Assembly: GCA_903912275.1 (NCBI GenBank)
Contig: CAIWGR010000265.1
Span: 1 to 5,320 of the forward strand
Source of the DNA: an uncultured delta proteobacterium
GTDB taxonomy: Bacteria > Myxococcota_A > Bradymonadia > REDH01
Direction of reading: 5' to 3'
Length of the DNA: 5,320 nt
Shown: positions 1 through 4,875 of the stretch, one piece after another
How the letters are laid out: every line of letters starts with the position of its first letter
Position numbering within the stretch: the first letter of the stretch is position 1
Position numbers and translations under genes: made by a program
Notes under the pieces: generated by a model
Database searches by the model: none
Told to the model about the DNA's origin: nothing
Seen by the model: the letters and a program-made list of their open reading frames with translations, nothing else

Positions 1-82
1 GAATCACCCCGTGCTGGCAGGTTGCAGGCAAGGCATAGCCCGCCAGAATCGCTGCCAAGATTGCCCGCTCGTCGTGCACCAT
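1..82 (-). CDS. 5' end of a possible HD-domain protein gene (partial)
   Basis: Only the first 27 codons are present; the gene runs off the left edge. The predicted start reads MVHDERAILAAILAGYALP, then a stretch ending CQHGVI. The start is well supported: AGGAGGGG (minus strand, 94-87) precedes the ATG, its AGGAG core seven bases away. The gene begins 25 bp after the stop of the 225-aa gene, so the two are probably cotranscribed. From memory, small HD-domain hydrolase-like proteins often begin with an 'AILA.Y.LP...HG..HWARV' pattern, the histidine before the edge being the first of several metal-site residues. The match is good but rests on few residues, and the diagnostic HD motif would lie outside the window. 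The existence of a gene is fairly sure; the family is a tentative inference. Confidence 0.6.
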   Translation of the reverse strand, partial: MVHDERAILAAILAGYALPATCQHGVI

Positions 83-86
83 CGCG

Positions 87-94
87 CCCCTCCT
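87..94 (-). promoter_or_regulatory. Strong ribosome binding site of the gene starting at 82
   Basis: AGGAGGGG on the minus strand, with the AGGAG core seven bases before ATG 82-80. It lies in the 25-bp gap after the 225-aa gene and is what makes the short frame at 1-82 credible. Confidence 0.7.
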
Positions 95-107
95 GTGTCT
101 GCAACCT

Positions 108-785
108 CTACCCGTTGTCCATGGCCCTGCGCCAGAGCGCAAAGTCCTGCACCACCTGCCAGGCCGAGGCGAACGAACAGCCCGCGCGGCGCGCGGCGGT
201 CGAGGGCGTGAGCGTCGGGTCGGCCTCCAGCAGCGTCCATACATCGGCTCGGCAGCCCGGCCCTATCTTCACCCGGTTGCGAAGCCCCGCGTGGCGGGCC
301 ACCACCAGCGCCACAGGCTGCAGGTCGCTCTCGCGCGAGCGGAGCGTACCGGCCGGCACCCGAAGCGCCGTTCCGGCAAATCGCGGGTCCTCGCCCCGCC
401 GCGCAAGCTGGTGCACGGAGCCCACCCGAAGCAGGTCGATGGGCTCACCCTCATGCAGCGGCACCAGCCGCCCCAGCCGGCGATCGCGCGACCCGATGGC
501 CGCCCAGAAGGCCCGCACCCGAGGCGACCGCTCCGCCGACACCCTTCGCACCAGCCGCTCGGCATGCAGATGGGCGCGGTGCAGCTCGAGCCAATGGGCG
601 AGGAGCGACAGCAGACGCAGGTCGTCTTCCTCCATGCCGAGCAGCGAGACCGCGACCAGCGTCTCTTCGATGGGCGCGTCGGTCTCGGGGACCACCGCTA
701 GATTGGCGCCAAGCCCCGCGAAGCGACAGGCCACGACTGCCGCGCTGAGCGGCTCCGTGACGCGCGGTGCTGGCTTAAAGGCCAT
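108..785 (-). CDS. Uncharacterised 225-aa protein with C-terminal helix-turn-helix
   Basis: Function unknown. The first ~170 residues look alpha-helical and soluble (for example LRLLSLLAHWLELHRAHLHA near residues 56-75), with no signal peptide or membrane segment. From about residue 160 the pattern ESDLQPVALVVARH, then a basic stretch, then RADVWTLLEADPTLTPSTAA resembles bacterial proteins that end in a winged helix and often sit beside nucleotidyltransferase genes (recalled, not searched). Here the protein stops about ten residues after the recognition helix (ASAWQVVQDF), so the wing and anything beyond appear to be missing. Residues 187-205 are encoded by a GC-rich element repeated elsewhere in the window. 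The ATG at 785 overlaps an upstream frame by 11 bp; only a weak GAGG precedes it. The antisense frame at 22-984 is rich in Ser, Arg and Ala and looks like a shadow. Confidence 0.65.
   Translation of the reverse strand: MAFKPAPRVTEPLSAAVVACRFAGLGANLAVVPETDAPIEETLVAVSLLGMEEDDLRLLSLLAHWLELHRAHLHAERLVRRVSAERSPRVRAFWAAIGSRDRRLGRLVPLHEGEPIDLLRVGSVHQLARRGEDPRFAGTALRVPAGTLRSRESDLQPVALVVARHAGLRNRVKIGPGCRADVWTLLEADPTLTPSTAARRAGCSFASAWQVVQDFALWRRAMDNG
171..227. repeat. Dispersed GC-rich element, copy A (longest)
   Basis: This 57-bp stretch carries both halves of the element. Its left part (175-195) is identical over 21 bp to copy B at 983-1003, and its right part (193-227) is identical over 35 bp to copy D at 2355-2389. 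It lies inside the 225-aa gene and encodes residues 187-205 (EADPTLTPSTAARRAGCSF). The left half, GAACAGCCCGCGCGGCGCGC, is self-complementary enough to fold. It resembles REP-like elements, but no transposase is seen. Confidence 0.75.
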
Positions 786-966
786 GACCCAGCCTCGCGC
801 GAAGGTGGTTCAGGGTGTCGCTGACCAATGTGGGCGCGATGACCCATGTGCGGAGTGTGACTTGCGGAGTCATGAAGGTATCGGTGAGAACGATACCGAG
901 GCTAAATCGACGGGTGAGGTTGGTCAACCCGAGGTTCCATGCACGAGCGTTCTCCACGGTGCCCAA
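775..966 (-). CDS. Doubtful 63-aa ORF overlapping the start of the 225-aa gene
   Basis: The frame begins MGTVENARAWNLGLTNL and ends LRARLGHGL, with its TAA at 777-775 overlapping the next gene's ATG by 11 bp, in the order expected for translational coupling. I do not recognise the family. The amino-acid mix is plausible for a protein, and the DNA is visibly less GC-rich than its surroundings, so a 64-codon open frame is slightly less trivial here. Against it: no clear ribosome binding site before ATG 966, a perfect inverted repeat inside (877-897), and no known match. It could be a small gene, the remnant of a larger one, or simply a leader region of the 225-aa gene. Confidence 0.3.
   Translation of the reverse strand: MGTVENARAWNLGLTNLTRRFSLGIVLTDTFMTPQVTLRTWVIAPTLVSDTLNHLRARLGHGL
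877..897. other. Perfect 7-bp inverted repeat
   Basis: GGTATCG (877-883), a 7-base spacer, then CGATACC (891-897). It lies about 90 bp upstream of the 225-aa start, inside the doubtful 63-aa frame. A shorter dyad, GGTTG-GT-CAACC, follows at 918-929. Either could be an operator or an RNA hairpin in the leader; there is no T-run to suggest a terminator. Confidence 0.4.
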
Positions 967-982
967 TCAACCGTGATGGAGT

Positions 983-1003
983 GAACAGCCCGCGCGGCGC
1001 GCG
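983..1003. repeat. Dispersed GC-rich element, copy B (left half only)
   Basis: These 21 bp are identical to 175-195 of copy A; the sequence then diverges. The copy lies between the 63-aa frame and the stop of the HTH gene. Its first seven bases, GAACAGC (983-989), pair perfectly with GCTGTTC at 1018-1024, which includes part of the HTH gene's stop codon (1025-1023), so RNA from either strand could form a long-loop hairpin here. No T-run follows on the minus strand, so a classical terminator is not supported. Confidence 0.6.
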
Positions 1004-1022
1004 ATGGCCTGCTCCGCGCTGT

Positions 1023-1523
1023 TCATTGCGGCCTCCCCTCTGTGAGGCGAGCCTCGAGCAGTGCCCGGGCCTCGGCCACCTCGCGCGTGCGACCCACGCG
1101 GAGCGTCTCCACCAGCGCGATCAGGCCGTAAAAGTCGGCGTCGCGGCGGGCGGCATCAACCACGCAGGGATGAAGGGGCGTGAGCGCCGTGCCCACGGTG
1201 CGCGCCCGCTCATCGGGCCAGACCATCCGCTCCTCGCCCACAAAGCGCTCCCGCGTCAGCGGTCCGTCTGCGGCCGTGGCCAACCCGCGGGTGCGGCGCC
1301 CCAGCGTCGCCGGGAGCCAGAAGCGGACGGCCTGGAGTACCGTGAGCAGCGGCGCCACCTGCACCGCGCCGTCGCGCAACAGCCCCGCCCGCTCGAGCAG
1401 GCCGAGCGAGCGGCTCACATTGGACTGCGCGATGCCGAGCCCGGCCGCAACCTGGCTCTGGGTCACGGGGCCACGCTGGAGTGCAAGCCACAAGACGATG
1501 ACGAGATCGAGCGGTCGAAGCAT
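1023..1523 (-). CDS. MarR-like winged-HTH regulator, antitoxin-type family
   Basis: A 166-aa cytoplasmic DNA-binding protein. Residues about 4-50 form a winged helix: a first helix (LDLVIVLWLALQ), then VTQSQVAAGLGIAQSNVSRSLGLLERAGLL, with the recognition helix near 33-46. The rest carries conserved-looking blocks RFWLP...RTRG (67-80), VWPD (101-104), an 'ALTPLHP' block (113-119) and a helical tail DAARRDADFYGLIALVETLRVGR. From memory this matches a family annotated as MarR-like or HTH proteins, usually encoded just before an AbiEii-type nucleotidyltransferase and thought to act as antitoxin or autorepressor. No such toxin follows on this strand; the nearest nucleotidyltransferase is divergent (1757-2305). 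The length looks complete. A dyad 20 bp upstream of the ATG fits autoregulation. Fold is confident; role is inferred. Confidence 0.8.
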   Translation of the reverse strand: MLRPLDLVIVLWLALQRGPVTQSQVAAGLGIAQSNVSRSLGLLERAGLLRDGAVQVAPLLTVLQAVRFWLPATLGRRTRGLATAADGPLTRERFVGEERMVWPDERARTVGTALTPLHPCVVDAARRDADFYGLIALVETLRVGRTREVAEARALLEARLTEGRPQ

Positions 1524-1542
1524 GGGCGCTCACAGGTTGATG

Positions 1543-1565
1543 CGTTATCCAGATTGCAGATAACG
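1543..1565. promoter_or_regulatory. Perfect dyad, probable operator of the HTH gene
   Basis: CGTTATC (1543-1549), a 9-base spacer, and GATAACG (1559-1565) form a perfect 7-bp inverted repeat centred 31 bp upstream of the HTH start at 1523. The spacer and right arm also hold a direct CAGAT repeat (1550-1554, 1557-1561). The two-fold symmetry and position, close to where RNA polymerase would bind for minus-strand transcription, suit autorepression by the winged-HTH protein. It could also influence the divergent nucleotidyltransferase gene. No convincing -35/-10 pair could be fixed. Confidence 0.55.
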
Positions 1566-1602
1566 AGCTTCAGCGGCCGGAGCAACCCAGTGCTCTCGCG
1601 CG

Positions 1603-1640
1603 GCCCGCATGGCGCGCGGCGGTCGAGGGCGCGAGCGTGG
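1603..1640. repeat. Dispersed GC-rich element, copy C (diverged)
   Basis: This stretch covers the join between the two halves of copy A: GCCCGC..GGCGCGCGGCGG followed by TCGAGGGCG.GAGCGT, with about four differences from copy A. It lies in the non-coding divergent region between the HTH gene and the nucleotidyltransferase gene, so it is not maintained by coding there. Confidence 0.65.
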
Positions 1641-1744
1641 CAACCAGTAGAGAGGTTTGAGGTTGCGCTGGGCAAAGTTGTGCCAATCTAGGTCGGGTTG
1701 GTTAGGCGTGCATCTGTTCCGGCATGGTTCAGACGGATGCGGTT

Positions 1745-1750
1745 GGAGGT
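1745..1750 (+). promoter_or_regulatory. Ribosome binding site that sets the start at 1757
   Basis: GGAGGT lies six bases before ATG 1757. An in-frame ATG at 1724 has no such sequence and would add 11 residues without family-like features, so 1757 is preferred. Confidence 0.75.
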
Positions 1751-1756
1751 CGATCG

Positions 1757-2305
1757 ATGAGTAGCGGAAGCCGACGAACACAATTCATCACGGTTGCGCA
1801 GATGGACGAGGCGATCCTCGAGGTTGCTGCGCTCGCGCGCGAGGCCTCGCTTGAGGTCGTCCTCATCGGTGGGTGTGCGTTGCAGTTCTTTGGCAGCGAT
1901 CGACTAACCGCCGACATCGACTTTGCCGCAGATGGACTGCTGACACAGCTCCCAACGCTCGGGCTACTGTCGTTCGGTGGAATCCAGACCAAGACCTCGA
2001 CGGGCGTTCCTGTCGACTGGGTTGTCCGCAGCGATGATTACGCGCAACTCTACCAATCGGCGATTCGCAATGCGATCCGCATCCCCGGTCTACCCCTCCC
2101 TGTGGCCGCTCCGGCCTATCTCGCGGCGATGAAAATGGTTGCCCGGCGGAAGAAGGACGAGGCCGATCTCGAGGCGCTCATCGATTCCGGTGAACTCGAC
2201 CTCCACGAGACACGCCTGCTCGTGCGTCGCCTACTCGGCGCCTATGCCGCCGATGATTTGGAGTCCTACATCCAGACGTCGCCGCTCCGTCGCCGACGAG
2301 AGTAG
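1757..2305 (+). CDS. AbiEii/MNT-type nucleotidyltransferase, toxin-like
   Basis: A 182-aa soluble protein of the polymerase-beta nucleotidyltransferase superfamily. The active-site signature is intact: GG at residues 38-39 (LIGGCALQFFG), the metal-binding pair D53-I-D55 in RLTADIDF, and a third acid at D87 in VPVDWV. K126 and the block RKKDEADLEAL (131-141) are typical of AbiEii/AbiGii-like and DUF6036-like members. Such enzymes transfer a nucleotide to a target, often tRNA or the antitoxin, and act as toxins or regulators in type IV or MNT-type systems. No antitoxin lies beside it on its strand; the winged-HTH gene at 1523-1023 is divergent. The gene is visibly less GC-rich than the membrane-protein gene, which hints at separate acquisition. 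A GGAGGT six bases before ATG 1757 sets the start. Fold is confident; toxin role is inferred. Confidence 0.85.
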   Translation: MSSGSRRTQFITVAQMDEAILEVAALAREASLEVVLIGGCALQFFGSDRLTADIDFAADGLLTQLPTLGLLSFGGIQTKTSTGVPVDWVVRSDDYAQLYQSAIRNAIRIPGLPLPVAAPAYLAAMKMVARRKKDEADLEALIDSGELDLHETRLLVRRLLGAYAADDLESYIQTSPLRRRRE

Positions 2306-2354
2306 GCGACACCTGCACTGGAGACAGGCTGCCCCGCAACGACCCGGCCAGCTC

Positions 2355-2389
2355 GCGGCGGTCGAGGGCGTGAGCGTCGGGTCGGCCTC
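2355..2389. repeat. Dispersed GC-rich element, copy D (right half)
   Basis: These 35 bp are identical to 193-227 of copy A, although the flanks differ on both sides. On the minus strand the copy reads EADPTLTPSTAA in the frame used by the 225-aa gene, then departs from it. It sits in non-coding DNA about 50 bp after the nucleotidyltransferase stop. Confidence 0.75.
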
Positions 2390-2440
2390 GTTGAACCCAT
2401 CGGTGTGCAGCCGGCAGGCCTCGTAGCGCAGCGCGAACGA

Positions 2441-2620
2441 AGGATCATTTCGTCGGCTCCGACCAAATGATCGAGATCGGCAAGGGCGGCCGGCGGTTGG
2501 CCGACCATTTCGTTGAGGTCACCGATATGGTCGAGGTCGGCAAGGGCGGTGAGCGGGTGGAGGATCATTTCGTCGGCTCCGACCAAATGATCGCGATCGG
2601 CAAGGGCGGCCAGAGGATGG
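2441..2620 (+). repeat. Three 60-bp tandem repeats resembling a slice of a DinD/BRO protein
   Basis: Three exact 60-bp units start at 2441, 2501 and 2561. Read in the membrane gene's frame, each gives a 20-residue unit: DHFVGSDQMIEIGKGGRR, DHFVEVTDMVEVGKGGER and DHFVGSDQMIAIGKGGQR. By hand count units 1 and 3 differ at 4 of 60 bases, while units 1 and 2 differ at 18, an A-B-A' arrangement. The unit resembles the 'HFV..dkMv.iG.Ga.R...D' segment that precedes the RYACYLIAQN motif in DinD and related BRO/KilA-N proteins, as I remember them. That later motif is absent, as is the rest of the protein, so this is probably a relic expanded by slippage rather than a gene. The conserved residues across diverged units suggest past selection on protein. 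Confidence 0.7.
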
Positions 2621-2624
2621 AGCT

Positions 2625-2699
2625 GTTCGGGGTGCAGGTGCCGGGCGCAAGGCGCTCAACAGCCCCGAACCATAAACGAACAGCCCCTCGCGAGGTTCG
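2625..2699. other. Cluster of inverted repeats upstream of the membrane-protein gene
   Basis: GTTCGGGG (2625-2632) pairs with CCCCGAAC (2663-2670). CGAAC (2677-2681) pairs with GTTCG (2695-2699) around the perfect palindrome CCTCGCGAGG (2686-2695). The sequence ACGAACAGCCC at 2676-2686 also recalls the left edge of the dispersed element (copy A 174-183). The cluster ends 73 bp before the gene start and may be another degenerate copy or a regulatory structure. Confidence 0.45.
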
Positions 2700-2772
2700 G
2701 CGCAACGGCAACCCCCGCGCGCCCCTCGCTTTCGTTGCCCGCCCTGCCTGCCGATGCTACGGCCCCACCACC

Positions 2773-4632
2773 ATGACAGCCCCCCGCACGAACCTCTCCG
2801 CGGCGCCTCGCACCGCGCAGGCCACGGCACTCCTCCTCGCTGCGGCACTCCTCGCGCTGCTCCTGCTGCTCCGCCTCGCCGCAGCCGCCGACCGCGGCCT
2901 CGATTTCACAGACGAGGCCTTCGACCTCATCGTCCTCTCCGCCCCAGCGCGATACCCCGCCCTGCCGACCCTCTTCGGCTTCTTCCTCCACCCGCTCTAT
3001 CGCGCGCTCGACGGCAACATCGCCGCTCTCCGCCTCGCCAACTTCGCCGCCACCTACCTGCTCGGCTCCCTCTTCTTCTGGTCGCTCCTCGCGTGGAAGT
3101 TCCCCGCCGACCGGTTGAGCCCCATGCAGCGCCTGACTGCCGCGCTCGCCCTCGGTGCCAGCGCGCTCGCCCTCTTCGGCACCTGGATGGTGGCGCCGAG
3201 CTACAACAGCCTCGCGCTGCAGGGCAGCTTTGTGATTGCGGCCGCGACCCTCCGCCTGTTGGCCGCACCGCAGCGGCTGGAGCTGCCCGCGCTCCTTGGC
3301 ATCGGACTCGGCGGCTGGGTGGTCTTCATGGCCAAGCCGACCACCGCGGCGCTGCTCGCCCTGGCGCTGCTCGCGCTGCTGGTCGCCTGCCATCCACGGT
3401 GGCTGCGTGCGGTGGTGGTGGCGGGGAGCGCTGCCTCGTCGCTTCTGCTGGCCACGGCGGTGGCGCTCGACGGCAGCCCCGCTGCCTTTGCCCAACGGCT
3501 CCTGCATGCCGCCCAGCAGGCCGGCGCGCAAGACAGCCGCTACAGCGCCGCAGGGCTCTTCCGCATCGAGCTGCCGCGCGTTGATGCGGGCGTTGTGCTC
3601 TTTGCCATCGCGGTCGCCCTGCTCGGGCTGCTCCTCCGGCCGGCCCGCGCGCAGGAGGGTGGGCGCCCCTGGCTGCTCCGCGGCGCGGTGGCGGTGCTGG
3701 CAACCTATGGGCTGCTCGCGCTCCTGCGCCTGGATGGCTGGCCGGTCGCGGCCACGCCCGACAAGGGGGTGGTGTTGCTGGCGCCGCTGCTGACCAGCCT
3801 GCTGCTGCGGCGGCGTGACGCGGCCACGGGGGAGCAGCCGGACGGCGACGCTTCGCGGCGGAGGATGGAGCGGGGGGTGGTGATCTTCCTCGCAATCCTG
3901 CCCTGGATCTATGCCTTCGGGACCAACAACAACCCGTGGCACAACATGGGCTTTGCGGCCTCCTTCTGGGTGGCGCTGGCGGTGGTGCTGACCCGTGCGC
4001 CGTCGGGGCCGCAGGCGCCGCCCGTCAGCCTGGCCGCGGTGACGGTGGTGGCGGTGGTGGCCTCGACGGGGCTGCTGATGTCGGCCATGCGCCACCCCTA
4101 CCGGCAGGCGTCGCCCATCGGCGAGCAGGAAGAGCCAGTGGCGGTGCGTGGGAAGGCGCTGCGGCTCTCCGGGGAGACGGCCACCTACCTGCGCGATGCG
4201 GCGGCGGGGAGCCGTGCTGCCGGCCTGGCGGCGGAGACGCCGCTCATCGATCTGACGGGCCATTCGCCGGGGCTGGTCTACGCCCTCGGTGCGCGGAGCC
4301 CGGGCGATCCGTGGCTGATTGGCGGGTATCCGAACAGCGATCAGCGAGCGGTCGTCGGGCTGCAGTTGGTGGCCTGCAGCGAGCTGGCGTCGGCCTGGCT
4401 GCTGGCGGAGCCTACGGGGCTTCGGCGGTTGAACGAAGGGCTGGTGCTGGGCGCGTTCGGTGCGGCGCTGGAGGGCGACTACCTGCAGGTGGCGGCCTGG
4501 CATGCGCCGGCGGCGCCGGGCTGGAAGCAGCAGGCAGGGGAGCAGCGGCTCTATCGTCCGCAGCGCCCTGCGGCAGAGGCAGAGGCGGCCTGCGCGCGGG
4601 TGCGGGCTGCAGGCGGGCTGGCGCCGCGCTGA
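2773..4632 (+). CDS. Multi-pass membrane protein, probable GT-C (GT39-like) glycosyltransferase
   Basis: A 619-aa integral membrane protein. A short basic N-terminus leads into a first membrane helix at about residues 18-39, followed by a loop with an acidic pair (D47, E48 in LDFTDEAF), as expected for the first extracytoplasmic loop of GT-C enzymes, which use lipid-linked sugars. Further helices lie near 86-106 and 120-140, then APSYNSLA (141-148), and more continue to about residue 440, including FGTNNNPW near 382-389. The last ~170 residues are soluble and probably extracytoplasmic. Similar membrane proteins are annotated as GT39-family or hypothetical. Substrate is unknown. The start at 2773 is chosen because it directly precedes the first helix; no good ribosome binding site is visible, and the frame is open back to 2395. 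Leucine codons shift from CTC-rich to CTG-rich along the gene. Confidence 0.75.
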   Translation: MTAPRTNLSAAPRTAQATALLLAAALLALLLLLRLAAAADRGLDFTDEAFDLIVLSAPARYPALPTLFGFFLHPLYRALDGNIAALRLANFAATYLLGSLFFWSLLAWKFPADRLSPMQRLTAALALGASALALFGTWMVAPSYNSLALQGSFVIAAATLRLLAAPQRLELPALLGIGLGGWVVFMAKPTTAALLALALLALLVACHPRWLRAVVVAGSAASSLLLATAVALDGSPAAFAQRLLHAAQQAGAQDSRYSAAGLFRIELPRVDAGVVLFAIAVALLGLLLRPARAQEGGRPWLLRGAVAVLATYGLLALLRLDGWPVAATPDKGVVLLAPLLTSLLLRRRDAATGEQPDGDASRRRMERGVVIFLAILPWIYAFGTNNNPWHNMGFAASFWVALAVVLTRAPSGPQAPPVSLAAVTVVAVVASTGLLMSAMRHPYRQASPIGEQEEPVAVRGKALRLSGETATYLRDAAAGSRAAGLAAETPLIDLTGHSPGLVYALGARSPGDPWLIGGYPNSDQRAVVGLQLVACSELASAWLLAEPTGLRRLNEGLVLGAFGAALEGDYLQVAAWHAPAAPGWKQQAGEQRLYRPQRPAAEAEAACARVRAAGGLAPR

Positions 4633-4640
4633 GCGGCGCC
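4620..4640. terminator. Perfect GC hairpin over the membrane gene's stop codon
   Basis: GGCGCCGC (4620-4627), loop GCTGA, then GCGGCGCC (4633-4640): a perfect 8-bp stem around the TGA at 4630-4632. A third copy of GGCGCCGC follows at 4645-4652. There is no T-run on either strand, so it is at best a weak or factor-assisted terminator. It also marks the join to the cupin fragment. Confidence 0.4.
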
Positions 4641-4788
4641 AGATGGCGCCGCGACCCTCGGTCACAAACCAGATCTCCTCCACGGTGCGGTGGATGACCG
4701 CCGCCGCCACCTGCCCCGCCTCGAGCCGGAACTGGGCCATGCCGCCGCCAGGCTCGGTCGAGACCACCCACACCCCCGCTACTGACAC
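4633..4788 (-). pseudogene. Truncated cupin, N-terminal half only
   Basis: On the minus strand a frame reads GVWVVSTEPGGGMAQFRLEAG, then HRTVEEIWFVTEGRGAIWRR. That is the first cupin motif: a glycine-led strand, a metal-ligand histidine with EE (HRTVEE) and the following G.G turn. Small single-domain cupins of this type run about 110 residues; after 'WRR' (near 4641) the frame becomes Arg/Pro-rich antisense of the membrane gene, so the second motif is lost. A GTG at 4788 is a possible start, with no clear ribosome binding site. The break coincides with the 8-bp hairpin at 4620-4640, suggesting that a rearrangement joined the two. It is almost surely non-functional. Confidence 0.7.
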
Positions 4789-4801
4789 GGCGCGACTCGG
4801 T

Positions 4802-4840
4802 GGTTGCGTTTGGGTCGAAAGAGGTTGCGTTTGGGTCGAA
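4802..4840. repeat. 18-bp direct repeat upstream of the antitoxin gene
   Basis: GGTTGCGTTTGGGTCGAA occurs at 4802-4819 and again, identically, at 4823-4840, a 21-bp period close to two helical turns. It lies 36-74 bp before the ATG at 4876, where an operator would be expected, so binding by the antitoxin product is a reasonable guess. No good -10 box follows. Confidence 0.6.
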
Positions 4841-4865
4841 TGGGTGCCATTGCCTCCCACACATC

Positions 4866-4870
4866 GGAGG
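4866..4870 (+). promoter_or_regulatory. Ribosome binding site of the antitoxin gene
   Basis: GGAGG lies five bases before ATG 4876 and fixes the start of the gene that runs off the right edge. Confidence 0.75.
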
Positions 4871-4875
4871 TTCTC

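Larger units (their letters stand above)
2306..2772. other. Gene-free stretch with repeats
   Basis: These 467 bp separate the nucleotidyltransferase and membrane-protein genes. They hold copy D of the dispersed element (2355-2389), the 60-bp tandem array (2441-2620) and a cluster of inverted repeats (2625-2699). The plus-strand frame of the membrane gene is open throughout from 2395, but I judge it non-coding before 2773 because the array ends in unrelated Arg- and Pro-rich sequence. No RNA gene or strong promoter is visible. Confidence 0.6.

Noticed and set aside
22..984. Plus-strand open frame of 320 codons
   Set aside because: Its product is Ser/Arg/Ala-rich with no recognisable domain, and the opposite strand has a better-balanced protein ending in an HTH.
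1663..1690. Possible promoter TTGCGC with AATCTA, 16 bp apart
   Set aside because: The -10 match is poor, and such pairs are expected by chance in this much sequence.
939..1691. Plus-strand open frame of 250 codons
   Set aside because: It is antisense to the clear winged-HTH gene and has shadow-like composition.
1724..1756. Earlier ATG for the nucleotidyltransferase
   Set aside because: There is no ribosome binding site before it, while GGAGGT is well placed for ATG 1757.
2266..2586. Minus-strand frame through the tandem repeats
   Set aside because: It mirrors the plus-strand repeat, then runs into Arg/Pro-rich sequence; the plus-strand reading matches a known protein pattern and this one does not.
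2441..2620. The 60-bp array as a CRISPR
   Set aside because: The units are contiguous with no spacers, and the differences between units follow codon positions in a protein-like way.
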